From Bacteroidales bacterium (GTDB lineage Bacteria > Bacteroidota > Bacteroidia > Bacteroidales > WCHB1-69), in the NCBI GenBank assembly GCA_017615795.1, contig JAFZZK010000036.1, forward strand, positions 54,247 to 118,246: DNA of 64,000 nucleotides. The letters run 5' to 3'. Positions 27,294 to 37,200 of the stretch are shown in pieces (the stretch's first letter is position 1; each line of letters starts with the position of its first letter). The notes beneath the pieces are model-generated. The model was given only the letters and a program-made list of their open reading frames with translations, ran no database searches and was not told the origin of the DNA. The translations under genes and the position numbers were made by a program.

Positions 27294-28751
27294 TTATCTC
27301 ACGGTCGTGCTTTCCTGAATCCAGCAGCCCACGCGGATGGGGTCACCGGACTTGAGGCCGCGCTTGAAGAGTTCATCTTTGCTGGGGTATCTCAGCTTGG
27401 CGCGTTTTGCAGCGGCTTCGTTGGCGCAGGAAGGATCGACGGCAACGGCCTTGGCATACTTGTCGGCAGCAGCCCATGAGCAAGCGAGAGGCAAGTCTTC
27501 GCCGGAGCATCTGCCACCGGAAGTGGCGTAAAGGTCACCGATAAGGAGGTATGCCTTGCCCATGTTCGGCTGGGCCTTGAGGGCTGCGTATGCAGCGTTA
27601 CGAGCCTCGGAGTAAGCACTCTTGGTCTGGTAGGCCAAAGCCAGCATGTAGTTGGCGTCTGCCTTCTGCTCGTTGGTCTCGCTCAATCTGACAGCCTCCT
27701 GCAGATAGTTGATGGCAGCATCCAGTTCAGCGTTGTCCTTGGTGGTGACAAAGCTCTTCAGAGAGAGGTTACCCATCCAGTAAGCAGAGTTACGGTTCGG
27801 GTTGGCCTTGTGCAGCACTTCCAGCGCTTCCTTGAAGACCGGGCTACCCAAGCATCCGCCCTTGGACATGGTCATGACCATCTTGTTGATGGCGGAGATG
27901 TCATCCTTGCTGGTGGCCAGTTTCTTGGAGTAGACCTCTTCCAGCATCTCGCAGGTAGCATACGGGGTCACAGCTTTCTCAATCTTGGCCAAGGTCTTGC
28001 GGTAGTTGTCCACAAGCTTCATCTGGCGGGCGGTGTCGGCAATCATCTTTTTGCCTTCGGGATGGTTGACGATATTGGCGGAGTCAGCACCCATCTGAAC
28101 TTTCAGTTCGTCAAGTTTCACAACCTGTTTTTCATACTGCACCAAGGCGTTGTTTATGGAGACATCCAAGTAGTCGGTGGCGCGTCCATAGGCGTCGATG
28201 ACGTAGGTCGTGTCTTTCTTGGCCTTGGTGACAATCTCTGCCAGTTGGAAATACTTGTCCCAGATAGCGGGCTGAGTCTTCTCCTTTTCCATTTCGACGG
28301 ACTGTATGAACCAATCAAGGATTTGCATAAGTTCGTCGGAAGTGGATGACTTGCCGCGATACACCAAGGTATTGTAGGCTTTGAAGCCGAGGCCGTAGCC
28401 CTTCGTGAACTTGTCGGGGAAATAGTTGCTGCGCACCTCATAAGAATAGATCAGAGTGTCGATGAGATGCTCTCTTCTCAAGGAGTCTTTTTCTTCCTTG
28501 ATGAGATTTTGCAGCAAATTCTGGGCGTTGGTGTAGATGCCATCCCAGGCACAAGGGCAGTTGTTAACGATATATTGCCAGGCCTCGTATGCATCCTTGT
28601 AGTTTTTGGCCTTATAGGACATGTTAAAAATGCTGACCTGTTCAAGGCCTTTCAATGAATCCTCTTCCGTGGCACCGTAGCGATAGGGGCATTGAGCGAA
28701 GAGGGAGCCGCCGAAAGCGAGCAGCATGATGGCAACAAATAGTTTTTTCAT
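27294..28751 (-). CDS. Periplasmic TPR-like protein
   Basis: A 485-aa protein with a signal peptide (MKKLFVAIMLLAFGGSLFAQ). It is mostly helical, with tetratricopeptide-like pairs best seen near 325-430 (AINYLQEAVRLSETNEQKADANYMLALAYQTKSAYSEARNAAYAALK). One other motif is CPYRYGATEEDSLKGLEQVS at the mature N-terminus, a common opening in Bacteroidota TPR proteins. It lies between the outer-membrane protein gene (20 bp) and lptC (6 bp) in a cluster that is widespread in Bacteroidales. A scaffold role in the envelope is inferred from context only. Confidence 0.85.
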   Translation of the reverse strand: MKKLFVAIMLLAFGGSLFAQCPYRYGATEEDSLKGLEQVSIFNMSYKAKNYKDAYEAWQYIVNNCPCAWDGIYTNAQNLLQNLIKEEKDSLRREHLIDTLIYSYEVRSNYFPDKFTKGYGLGFKAYNTLVYRGKSSTSDELMQILDWFIQSVEMEKEKTQPAIWDKYFQLAEIVTKAKKDTTYVIDAYGRATDYLDVSINNALVQYEKQVVKLDELKVQMGADSANIVNHPEGKKMIADTARQMKLVDNYRKTLAKIEKAVTPYATCEMLEEVYSKKLATSKDDISAINKMVMTMSKGGCLGSPVFKEALEVLHKANPNRNSAYWMGNLSLKSFVTTKDNAELDAAINYLQEAVRLSETNEQKADANYMLALAYQTKSAYSEARNAAYAALKAQPNMGKAYLLIGDLYATSGGRCSGEDLPLACSWAAADKYAKAVAVDPSCANEAAAKRAKLRYPSKDELFKRGLKSGDPIRVGCWIQESTTVR

Positions 28752-28771
28752 CTTTTCGTGATATTAAGTTG

Positions 28772-30052
28772 TTAGTCAAGTTTCATTCGTTGATACCATT
28801 TCTCCTGGAGAGTGAAGCAGAGGGTGAATTTGAAGTAGTTCTGTTGCAAGAGGTTCTTGGAGGCTGTTCCGAGTTTTCCGTATTCAAAGAGTATGTTGAT
28901 GCTTGAGTGTGTAGTGAAGGTGGTCAGTGGAATACCAACGCCGAGACTGACTCCAAATTCGGTCACAGGTTTATTTTGGAAGATAAATTCTCCTGTGGAG
29001 AAACGGGCGCCGGCACGCAGGGCAATGCGCTTCATAAACTTCGCGGAATATGGATCCGGGACAAATTGCACGCCAATCGATGTGGTGATGGCGTTTTTCA
29101 GAGAGTCTCCTTGTCCCATGAATTTGTATTTGGCCCAATTTTGCCATGTGACGTCCGCCGCCACGGTGAGTTTTTCCTTGAATGTATAGCTCAGGCCACC
29201 GCCGATTGCTTGCGGGATATAGAGGTTGCCGCGCAGGGTGTTGTCGCACAGCGCCGTGTCGTATGTGGTCACGGAACTGTAATCGCCTGAATAATAATTG
29301 ATGAGCAGATTCTCCTTGGCCCAGATGTAAGCAGTGTTGCTGTAGACCACACCCAAACCTATTTGATGGTCTTCTTTAACATTGAACATATATTGAAGAC
29401 CACCTGTGAGGTGAATGCCCTTGACGTTGAATGCGTCGTTGACACTGGTGTTATAGAAATATCCTTCGGAAAATTCCGTGCGGCGATAGTTGAAGAACGT
29501 GCCAAACATATAAGACGCGTTGAGGCCGATGGAGAGTCCCTTGCACAACTTGAACGCATTGCCCCAATAAACCTGATTGAGACCGCCTTTGCCGGTATAG
29601 TGGTATTCCACGAGGTTAAGGTTCTCTTCCGTGCGGGATTCTTCCATGTCGTAGCCAATGGTGCTATAGGGCAGAATGCCCACAGAAGTACGCCAATGGT
29701 GTGTCACTGGCAAGCCGATGGCAATGTAGTCCGGACGGGCATAAGTGTTGCGCTGGACGACGTTACCTTCCGCAAGATCAGTCACATAAATAGAAGCTGC
29801 GGCATCGGCCACGAACGACAGCGAGTCGTAGGCTGCGTATGATGCCGGATTGCGGAAATTGACATAGTAGGGACTTTGCATGGCGTAGGAGGTGCCGCTC
29901 ATGCCGTTCAGGATACCATTGGAGTTCTTGTTGACAACTCCTATGCCAATGCTGGAATAGGGGTTGCTGATGGCATTCTGCGCGAGCGAAACGTTCGCGA
30001 GAGCCATCATCATCCATCCTGAAAGCAAAACTATAGAAAGTTTCCTAAACAT
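28772..30052 (-). CDS. Outer-membrane beta-barrel protein (unnamed family)
   Basis: A 426-aa exported protein: signal peptide to about residue 24 (ALANVSLAQ), then NAISNPYSSIGIGVVNKNSNGILNGMSGTSYA. The SIGIG and NFRNPASYA segments resemble the plug-like N-terminus of PorV/FadL-like barrels. The rest alternates polar and aromatic residues as in a 14-strand type barrel, and it ends KFTLCFTLQEKWYQRMKLD. It overlaps the 3' end of coaX by 8 bp. A porin or transporter role is inferred; no ligand can be named. Confidence 0.82.
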   Translation of the reverse strand: MFRKLSIVLLSGWMMMALANVSLAQNAISNPYSSIGIGVVNKNSNGILNGMSGTSYAMQSPYYVNFRNPASYAAYDSLSFVADAAASIYVTDLAEGNVVQRNTYARPDYIAIGLPVTHHWRTSVGILPYSTIGYDMEESRTEENLNLVEYHYTGKGGLNQVYWGNAFKLCKGLSIGLNASYMFGTFFNYRRTEFSEGYFYNTSVNDAFNVKGIHLTGGLQYMFNVKEDHQIGLGVVYSNTAYIWAKENLLINYYSGDYSSVTTYDTALCDNTLRGNLYIPQAIGGGLSYTFKEKLTVAADVTWQNWAKYKFMGQGDSLKNAITTSIGVQFVPDPYSAKFMKRIALRAGARFSTGEFIFQNKPVTEFGVSLGVGIPLTTFTTHSSINILFEYGKLGTASKNLLQQNYFKFTLCFTLQEKWYQRMKLD

Positions 30053-30779
30053 TGAACCGCAATATTTTATACAATCCCAACAGCACTAAATTTGGGGCGG
30101 CAAATATACTATTTTTTAGCGAATTTGACAAGAGGGGTGCATCACCACCTGTCAGAACGACTTTAAGTGGGGAAAATTGTGCTTGATAGCGACAAATCAT
30201 ACCTTCAATTTCGCCAACGAGGCCATTGACGACTCCCGAAAGAATGGATTTCTCGGTCGTGTCGCCGACGAGGTAATCTACGGGTGTGGGTTCGAGCAGG
30301 GGCAAGCGGGCGGTAAAGTGTTCGAGAGCGCGCAAACGCATACGAAGACCGGGTGCGATGGTGCCGCCAAGATAGTCGCCCTTTGCAGTCACCAGGTCTG
30401 TGACAAGGCAACTTCCTGCCTGGATGGCGAGCACATTATCCATGGGATAAAGCGCGTGTGCACCCACAGCGCATGCAATGCGGTCGGTACCAAGCGTTTT
30501 CGGGGTGGCATAGGCCAACCGTACGGGAAGCTGCAACTGTGGTGATAACTTCAGAGTGCACACTCGCTGTTGGAGAAACTCCTCCAATGTGGCAGGCGTT
30601 TCCCCCACAGAAGAGACTAATGCCGCCTTCACCTGATATTCCTGCAGGACAGCCTCCAAATCAGCGACCCCTATTACAGGTTGACGCAGCCATGTAAGCT
30701 GATTTCCCGCCTCGTCGAATACGGCGACTTTTTGCGCCGTGTTGCCAATGTCAATGACCAAATATGCGTTACTGTTCAT
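30045..30779 (-). CDS. coaX: Type III pantothenate kinase
   Basis: First step of coenzyme A synthesis: phosphorylation of pantothenate. The protein is 244 aa from the ATG at 30779 (MNSNAYLVIDIGNTAQKVAVFD). The phosphate-1 motif DIGNTAQK is normal, and GTDRIACAVGAH matches the GxDR motif. In the second phosphate motif, where relatives usually read D-x-GT-x-x-T-x-D, this protein has AIQAGSCLVTD: the first Asp, proposed as the catalytic base, is Gln. The GGTIAPGLRMRLRAL segment follows normally. It may be less active or use another base. The start overlaps the end of mntP (ATGA). Confidence 0.88.
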   Translation of the reverse strand: MNSNAYLVIDIGNTAQKVAVFDEAGNQLTWLRQPVIGVADLEAVLQEYQVKAALVSSVGETPATLEEFLQQRVCTLKLSPQLQLPVRLAYATPKTLGTDRIACAVGAHALYPMDNVLAIQAGSCLVTDLVTAKGDYLGGTIAPGLRMRLRALEHFTARLPLLEPTPVDYLVGDTTEKSILSGVVNGLVGEIEGMICRYQAQFSPLKVVLTGGDAPLLSNSLKNSIFAAPNLVLLGLYKILRFNV

Positions 30780-31327
30780 GTCAAGAGTATTTTTAGTCCT
30801 ATGCCAATCAACACAAGGCCACCCACAATCCCGGCGATGTTGGCTTTGACGCGAGTGGTCCATCGACTCGTGATCTTGTAGCCCAACAGTGACATCAAGA
30901 AGGAGGCGACACCAATGTTGAAGACCGACCAGCCAATGCGCACGTTTTGCATCATGGCGAAGCTGAAACCAATGGCCAAGGCGTCAATGCTGGTGGCAAC
31001 GGAGAGTGCTAATACCGTTTGGATTTTGGTGATGTCAAAGCGCGACTCTTCCTTGTTTTGTATTCCCTCCACAACCATTTTGCCACCGATAAAGAGCAGG
31101 AGGCCGAAGGCAATCCACGGGGCAAAACGACTGATATATGACACCACGGCTTCACCGCAGAACCATCCGATCAGGGGCATCATCGCTTGAAAAAAGCCGA
31201 AAAAGAAAGCGAACAGCAGCACATTGCGGGCTTTCAACCCAGGTTGGAACACGCCCGCTGCACAACTCACGGCAAAACAATCAATGGCGAGGCTAAGGGA
31301 AAGAAGAAGGAGTTCAATGTATGACAT
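30776..31327 (-). CDS. mntP: Manganese efflux pump MntP
   Basis: Six-helix inner-membrane exporter that removes excess Mn(II), 183 aa. The ATG at 31327 (MSYIELLLLSLSLAIDCFAVS) gives the family length; the longer reading upstream is spurious. The two conserved Asp-containing helices are present: AIDCFAVSCAAG near residue 17 and ATSIDALAIGFSFAMM near 120, as is GGKMVVEGIQ near 85. No yybP-ykoY (Mn) riboswitch is visible. It leads the coaX - OMP - TPR - lptC operon; the 48-aa gene at 31344 ends 16 bp before it and may share its transcript. Confidence 0.95.
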   Translation of the reverse strand: MSYIELLLLSLSLAIDCFAVSCAAGVFQPGLKARNVLLFAFFFGFFQAMMPLIGWFCGEAVVSYISRFAPWIAFGLLLFIGGKMVVEGIQNKEESRFDITKIQTVLALSVATSIDALAIGFSFAMMQNVRIGWSVFNIGVASFLMSLLGYKITSRWTTRVKANIAGIVGGLVLIGIGLKILLT

Positions 31328-31343
31328 GGTGGTGATTACATGA

Positions 31344-31490
31344 TTATTCAATATCCAATTCATCAGGCATCGAACAGACGCTGTCAGCGTATTGCTCCTG
31401 GCCCGAGCGTTCCGGATGCTGATGCAGTTCGTCACTGACGGCGACCGTTTTGCCAAAGTGTTTGTTTGCCAGATCTTTAATCTTTTCCAT
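31344..31490 (-). CDS. Small protein of unknown function (48 aa)
   Basis: ATG at 31490 opens MEKIKDLANKHFGKTVAVSD. The product is polar, with no signal peptide or membrane helix, and ends in an acidic stretch (SMPDELDIE). It resembles nothing I can name. A perfect -7 box (TATTTTTG, 31513-31520) lies 22 bp upstream and supports expression. It precedes mntP by 16 bp on the same strand, so it could be the first gene of that operon. The longer reading (from 31544) would start upstream of the promoter and is not favoured. Confidence 0.55.
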   Translation of the reverse strand: MEKIKDLANKHFGKTVAVSDELHQHPERSGQEQYADSVCSMPDELDIE

Positions 31491-31512
31491 AGAAAACTTG
31501 TTCACGGAGGTG

Positions 31513-31520
31513 CAAAAATA
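31513..31520 (-). promoter_or_regulatory. -7 box for the 48-aa gene and the mntP operon
   Basis: TATTTTTG on the minus strand, 22 bp upstream of the ATG at 31490. Confidence 0.5.
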
Positions 31521-31636
31521 CGAAAAAAAAGGGAATACAGTCAAGGATTCAAGGGAGAGAAAAGAGGGTTCAAATACAATATTTCAGGCAAATACTTGTT
31601 AAAAAAAGAGTATGTCTGGCAAATGCAATTTTTTTG

Positions 31637-31644
31637 TATTTTTG
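31637..31644 (+). promoter_or_regulatory. -7 box for the PepSY-like gene
   Basis: TATTTTTG on the plus strand, 28 bp upstream of the ATG at 31673. Confidence 0.5.
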
Positions 31645-31672
31645 TCACTTGTTTTTGTAAAATAGAATTCTT

Positions 31673-33331
31673 ATGAGAAAAATAGGCCGACTTTTGTTGT
31701 TAATTATTATGGTTCAGGCAGTTGCATTTTTTGTAAACCCTGTTTCCGCACAGAAGCTCAAACCTGCGGACGTGCCCGCCGATGTCACACAGACCCTTGA
31801 ATATCAATATCCATACGTCAAGGTCACGGGCTGGGCCAAGGATGACGGCAAGTACGTCGCCTCCATTAAGGATGAAGGCGCCAATGGCAAAGTATATATT
31901 TCCGAAAGCGGCCAGTGGCTCTACACACATTTCAATGTACCTCAGAACGAGCTGCCCTCCACCGTTATGGAGTATGTTCGCACCAATTATCCCGACTTCA
32001 TTGTCAGCGTTTCCTGTCTTCAGGAAAAAGAAAACGAGAAAGCACAATACTACCTTGAAGTGAAGCCTGACGGTGTGGGCATGAAACCCTCCGTGTTACT
32101 TTTCAGCACCACAGGTCGCAACGAGTTGGTCAGCCGCACAGACCCGGACAACTTCAAAGACCCCACCCTGCCCGAGGAAAAGCCGGCGCCCAAGGCTCCC
32201 GCCCCGAAAGCCGACAAGCCTGTAGCCAGCAAGACCGAACCCAAGGCCGACAAACCTGCAGCTCCCAAGCAAGAACCCAAGGCTGACAAGCCTGCTGCAC
32301 CCAAGCAGGAGCCCAAGTCCGACAAGCCCGCAGAAACCAAGCCTGTCAAGGAGACGAAACCCGTGAAGGAATCTGAACCGAAGGAACCCAAGGAGCCCAA
32401 GCCCGAAAAGCCCAAAAAAGAGAAACCCGAAGAGGTCATCACCGACGAGCACGGCAATGTTGCCCTCAAACCCAACACTGTCCCTGACATCGTTACCAAG
32501 GCTTTGACCAAGAAAGTGATGCACCCTGAGGATCTCAACTGGTTCCTCATCGACAGCACCTATGTGGCCAAGTGTGTGTACTCCGGCAAGAAGACAGCTG
32601 TCTACATCAAGCCCAATGGCTTGTGGGACAAGACGCTCACCGTGCTGCCCGAGGAGTCTATCACAGGCCCGATGTTGAAGCATCTCAACGACTTCTACAA
32701 AGGATACCGTTTCAAGACCGCCGTGCGCGAGCAACGTGCCGACAAGAACGACAAGACCATGGTCGATTTCTACGAAAAGGCCAACTACAAGTCTAAGTTG
32801 GTGACAACCGTCATCTTCGACAAAACCGGTAAACTGATCCGCACCATTGACCCGGACTACCAATTGGGTGGCGAGGATTCCAAGCAGACCAATGCGGACG
32901 ACGATGCTCTTGACAAATATTACGAGAAAATGAATATGTCGCTCGACAACGACGACTCCAAGGACGTTCCCGAGAATGTCAAGGCTGCCTTCAAACTCAA
33001 ATATCCCCGTGTCACCAATGTGGAATGGAAAGAGGACGACAACATGAACTACCAAGCCATCTACTTCAGCGCACGCGGCAAGGAGATTTGTGTCTTCAAC
33101 AGCTATGGCGAGATTGTGGAGACCATGGTCATGGGCAAGGTGGAAAATCTCTCCTCCACCATTGACGAATACATCAAGAAGAACTACAAGAACTGCAAGG
33201 TTACGGAATATTACACCGTGCGCAAAATGGCCGAAAAGCTGACCTGCTACAAGGTTTTCATCACCAACAAGAAGACCAACGAGGAAGACATCCTCTGGTT
33301 CAACGCTTCCGGTCGGCCACTTGAAAATTAG
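31673..33331 (+). CDS. Secreted PepSY-like repeat protein with a Lys/Pro/Ala linker
   Basis: A 552-aa exported protein (signal peptide to about residue 26, VSAQ). Three similar domains are visible at about 30-155, 262-400 and 425-552, each with the pattern VP(D/E)xVxxxxxxKYP-x-V-x-x-V-x-W (for example VPENVKAAFKLKYPRVTNVEWKED). This recalls the PepSY-like family of Bacteroidota. Between the first and second lies a low-complexity linker (about 165-260) made of APK-x-EPKADKP-type repeats. This may span or bind acidic polymers; that is inference. The gene precedes prmA by 34 bp. No T9SS tail or lipobox is seen. Confidence 0.78.
   Translation: MRKIGRLLLLIIMVQAVAFFVNPVSAQKLKPADVPADVTQTLEYQYPYVKVTGWAKDDGKYVASIKDEGANGKVYISESGQWLYTHFNVPQNELPSTVMEYVRTNYPDFIVSVSCLQEKENEKAQYYLEVKPDGVGMKPSVLLFSTTGRNELVSRTDPDNFKDPTLPEEKPAPKAPAPKADKPVASKTEPKADKPAAPKQEPKADKPAAPKQEPKSDKPAETKPVKETKPVKESEPKEPKEPKPEKPKKEKPEEVITDEHGNVALKPNTVPDIVTKALTKKVMHPEDLNWFLIDSTYVAKCVYSGKKTAVYIKPNGLWDKTLTVLPEESITGPMLKHLNDFYKGYRFKTAVREQRADKNDKTMVDFYEKANYKSKLVTTVIFDKTGKLIRTIDPDYQLGGEDSKQTNADDDALDKYYEKMNMSLDNDDSKDVPENVKAAFKLKYPRVTNVEWKEDDNMNYQAIYFSARGKEICVFNSYGEIVETMVMGKVENLSSTIDEYIKKNYKNCKVTEYYTVRKMAEKLTCYKVFITNKKTNEEDILWFNASGRPLEN
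32200..32430 (+). repeat. Coding tandem repeats (Lys/Pro/Ala linker)
   Basis: Imperfect 24-33 bp units encoding AAPKQEPKADKP-type repeats inside the PepSY-like gene. They are part of a protein linker and not an independent element. Confidence 0.6.
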
Positions 33332-33365
33332 ATTTCCGCACTCAAACCATTCAACCTTAACATAC

Positions 33366-34211
33366 ATGGAATATAACGAGATCAAACTCAACATCACACC
33401 CGCAGAACCGTGGGTGGATATTTTCACGTCGATGATGGCCGATTTTGGCTGCGACAGTTTCATGGATGGGGAACAGGAGGGCGAGTTGCTTTGCTACATC
33501 CCTTCCAAGGACTTTGATGCCGCGGCTCTGCACGAGATTGTGGAAAACCATGGCTTCCCCGACGTGCAGGTGACGTGGTCGGTACAACCCATGCCCGACC
33601 GCGACTGGAACAAGGAGTGGGAATCGAGTTACACGCCCGTGGTCATCGACGGACGCTGCTACGTGCGCGCACCCTTTCATCCAGAGCTGCCCAACATTGA
33701 GTTTGACATCGTCATCGAGCCTAAGATGTCGTTCGGAACTGCCAAGCATGCCACTACCTATCAGATGGCCGAGTATGTGATGGAAACCAACATGGCGGGC
33801 AAGTCGGTACTTGACATGGGGTCCGGCACCGGAGTCCTGGCCATTTTGGCACGCATGCGCGGTGCAACGAACGTCACCGCCATCGACAATGACGAGTGGG
33901 CCTATCGCAACGGCATCGAAAACGCCGCCCGTAACGGTTGCGAAGACATCAAAATGCTACTTGGGGACGCCTCCCTGCTGGGCGATGAACATTACGATAT
34001 CATCTTAGCCAACATCAACCGCAACATCCTGTTGAACGACATTCCCACTTACATTAAATGCCTCAACCATGGTGGCCTTCTCTTCATCAGCGGCTTCTAT
34101 AATGGCAATGATTTCAACATTTTGCACCGCTTTTGCATCCAGAACGGACTGCTCTACGAGTCTCACAAAGTTATGGACAACTGGGTGGCGGCACAATTCA
34201 GCAAACCTTGA
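33366..34211 (+). CDS. prmA: Ribosomal protein L11 methyltransferase
   Basis: Trimethylates L11 using SAM. The protein is 281 aa from the ATG at 33366 (MEYNEIKLNITPAEPWVDIF). The N-terminal substrate-binding domain (to about 95) is followed by a class I methyltransferase fold: VLDMGSGTGVLAILA near 152-166, AIDNDEWA near 180 and ILANINRNILL near 219, the NPPF-like N-I-N variant typical of PrmA. The longer upstream reading runs back into the preceding gene and is not favoured. The stop lies 2 bp before the ATG of the 1494-aa gene, suggesting co-transcription. Confidence 0.95.
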   Translation: MEYNEIKLNITPAEPWVDIFTSMMADFGCDSFMDGEQEGELLCYIPSKDFDAAALHEIVENHGFPDVQVTWSVQPMPDRDWNKEWESSYTPVVIDGRCYVRAPFHPELPNIEFDIVIEPKMSFGTAKHATTYQMAEYVMETNMAGKSVLDMGSGTGVLAILARMRGATNVTAIDNDEWAYRNGIENAARNGCEDIKMLLGDASLLGDEHYDIILANINRNILLNDIPTYIKCLNHGGLLFISGFYNGNDFNILHRFCIQNGLLYESHKVMDNWVAAQFSKP

Positions 34212-34213
34212 CT

Positions 34214-37200
34214 ATGAAAAGATACATCATTCTATTGATCGTGCTGTGTTCTTCCTTATTGGTTCAAGCACAGCGTTTTAGTTCATTCTCTCGCGACCCG
34301 TCCCTTACGGTCGAAGAGATGAAAGAGTATCTACTGTCTGTCAACAAAGACCGGCAAAAGGAAGCTGAAGCACTACTCAAGGAGTTCACCAACTATTGGA
34401 CCACCGGCATCGACCAAGAGACGCAGTTGGCTTTCATAGACGAGGCCAACAAGTTGTTGAAACGCAAGTTCCGTCCTATCCCGCAATTCGCTTCCTACAT
34501 ACACGCCTACATGGCCTTCACTGCCAGCGACTTCGCGACCGAGGTGCCCACTTGGAACCAATTTGTGGAGTACCACGCCACACACACCCTGACGCAGTTC
34601 CAGTCTAAAATGCTGTTATACACCCAATTTTTCAAGAGCAACTACCTGAACGAGGGTGACAACGTGCGTTGGATCGCCATGGGTTATGCGGACAAGATGG
34701 GCTTCGACCAAGAGCCCTACTTTGATTTCAAGGACATCAACTTGGTGGCTTCCTCCAAGAAAGACAGCTTCGAGGTGGCTGATGTCGGGGGACGTTACTT
34801 CCCGGCACGACTAAAATTCGCCGCCAAGGGAGGCAAAGTCTTCTGGGACCGTGCCGGATTGGACTTGAGTGTGCGTGCCATTTTAGGCAACTATGAAATA
34901 GACCTTCGCTATCCGCAATTGGTTGCGAATGACGTTGTCTTCCACTATCCAGCACTTTTCTCCGAACCCATCAGCGGGCGCGTGGAATACAAAGCCTCGC
35001 TGCCTACTACGGAAGAGAAAGCCGCCTACCCGCGTTTTGTCAGCAAAAGCCGTTTCATCGCCATCCCCAACCTCTATCCCGATGTGGACTATGTGGGGGG
35101 CTTCGAACTGCGCGGTTCTTCCATTTTTGGATCCTCCGAAGGCGACACGCTCGCCTCCGTCTCCATCCGCAGGGACAACGAGGTCATCATCCGCGCCCTC
35201 TCACACAGCTTCCTCATCAAACCCACCAATCTTCTTTCCGAGGATGCCAAGGTGAGCATCTACCTTGAAACAGACTCCATCTACCACCCTGCCGCCAACT
35301 TCAAATACGACAACGAGACCAAAGACCTCCTCATCTCCCGTCCCAAGCAGGGCGTGGGACGTTCCCCTTTCTTCGACTCCTACCATAAACTTGAAGTCAA
35401 CGTGGAATCCGTGCAGTGGAACACCAACGACAAGAGGATCGAGTTCCGTCCCATCGTGGGGCAGACCGCCGAGCACTCTGCCATCTTCGAGTCCTACAAT
35501 TTCTACGACGAGTCGGTGATGCACGAAATCGCCGGCTACAACAACGTCAACCCATTGTACACACTGTGGCAACTCTACAACAGTGTCAGCTACGGGCCGG
35601 TCACCATCGAGGATGTCATCCTTTGGTTCAACAAGCCGCCATTGGACATCAAGGCCATGATGATCGACTTTGCCGCGCGCGGCTTCATCGAATATGACAT
35701 CAACAACAACCAGCTCCATTACCGCAGCAAAATCGCCCGCTACCTCAACAACCAAGTCAAGAAGAAGGACTACGACTACATCCGTTTGGAATCGAAGACC
35801 CACTATGCCTCGCTCGACCTGTTGACCAACGACTTGCGCATCACAGGCTGCGAGTTCTTTGTGCTCAGCGACCCGCAGATTGTCAATGTCTACCCCATGA
35901 ACGATGTGGTGACCGTCAAGAAAAACCGCGACATGGTCTTTTCCGGTCGTGTCATTGGCGGTTTGTTCGACTTTGTGACCCACAACTGTCACTTTGACTA
36001 CGACCGTTTTCTCGTGGACATGAACGTCATCGACACGCTCATCATGTATGTGGAGGACAAGAACGGCCCGATGGACATGTACGGTGATCACAAACTACAG
36101 CGTGTCCGCAGCCAGATTGAGGAGTTGTCCGGCGTACTCTACATTGACGTGCCCGGCAACAAGAGTGGCATGGTCGATTATCCCGACTATTCCATTTTTG
36201 AAGCCCGCAAGGGCGGCAAGGTCTTCTACGACCAGCCCTACGTGCTCAACGGCGTTTACGACCGCAACCGTTTCTATTATGCTGTAGACCAGTTCCGCAT
36301 CGTCAACCTCGACAATTTCGAAATCGACTCGATGAAATTCACTGGCGCGTTAGTCTCCGGCGGCATCTTCCCCGACATTGCGGAGCCGTTGCAAGTGCGT
36401 CCCGACTTCTCCCTCGGTTTCCGCCACAGGACCTCCGGACTGCCCATGTATGAGGGCAAGGGCGGTTATCAAGGCCTTGTAGATCTTAGCAACAGAGGAT
36501 TGCGTGGAAAGGGCACCATCGATTATGTGACCTCGCACACCACCTCCGACAGCTTGGTCTTCTATCTCGATTCCACCAATGGCTCTGCCGACAAGCATCG
36601 CGTAGACGAGCAGCTTGCGGGCACTGAATTCCCGCCGGCCTCCGTCGATGACGCCTATCTCCACTGGGAACCCTATCTGGATCAGATGTTTATCCATACT
36701 CGCAAGAATCCTATCGACATTTTCCATGAAACGAATCTGGTGGGCAATTCCAAGATCACCCCGCACGGCATGTACGGCACGGGCATTTTCAAGTTCAACC
36801 GCGCTGACATCACCTCTCGGCTTTTCGCCTTCAAACACCACGAGGTCAATGCCGACACCTCGAACTTGCGCATTTATGACATCAGCAATGGCAATGACAA
36901 CATTGCCTTCACCACAGACAACTACAACTCGCACGTGGACTTCAAGACCCGCAAGGGTCACTTCATCGCCAACGGCAAGGCTTCCGAAGTCTATTTCGTG
37001 AAAAACGAAATCAAGGCCAAGGCCCAGGAATTCTATTGGGATCCCATCGACTCCACGCTGTTGCGTTTCCAATGGGATGACCCGCACAAGGACGTCGACA
37101 TCGATAACACGCCCATCCGCGACTTGGTGGACATGGTGCCCGACCCAGGCAACGAGCTTTACGCTGCCGACCCTTCCGTGGGCTACCGCTTTGGGGCGTT

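Noticed and set aside
32200-32430. Tandem repeats as a CRISPR array
   Set aside because: They are coding repeats in frame with the PepSY-like protein and have no unique spacers.
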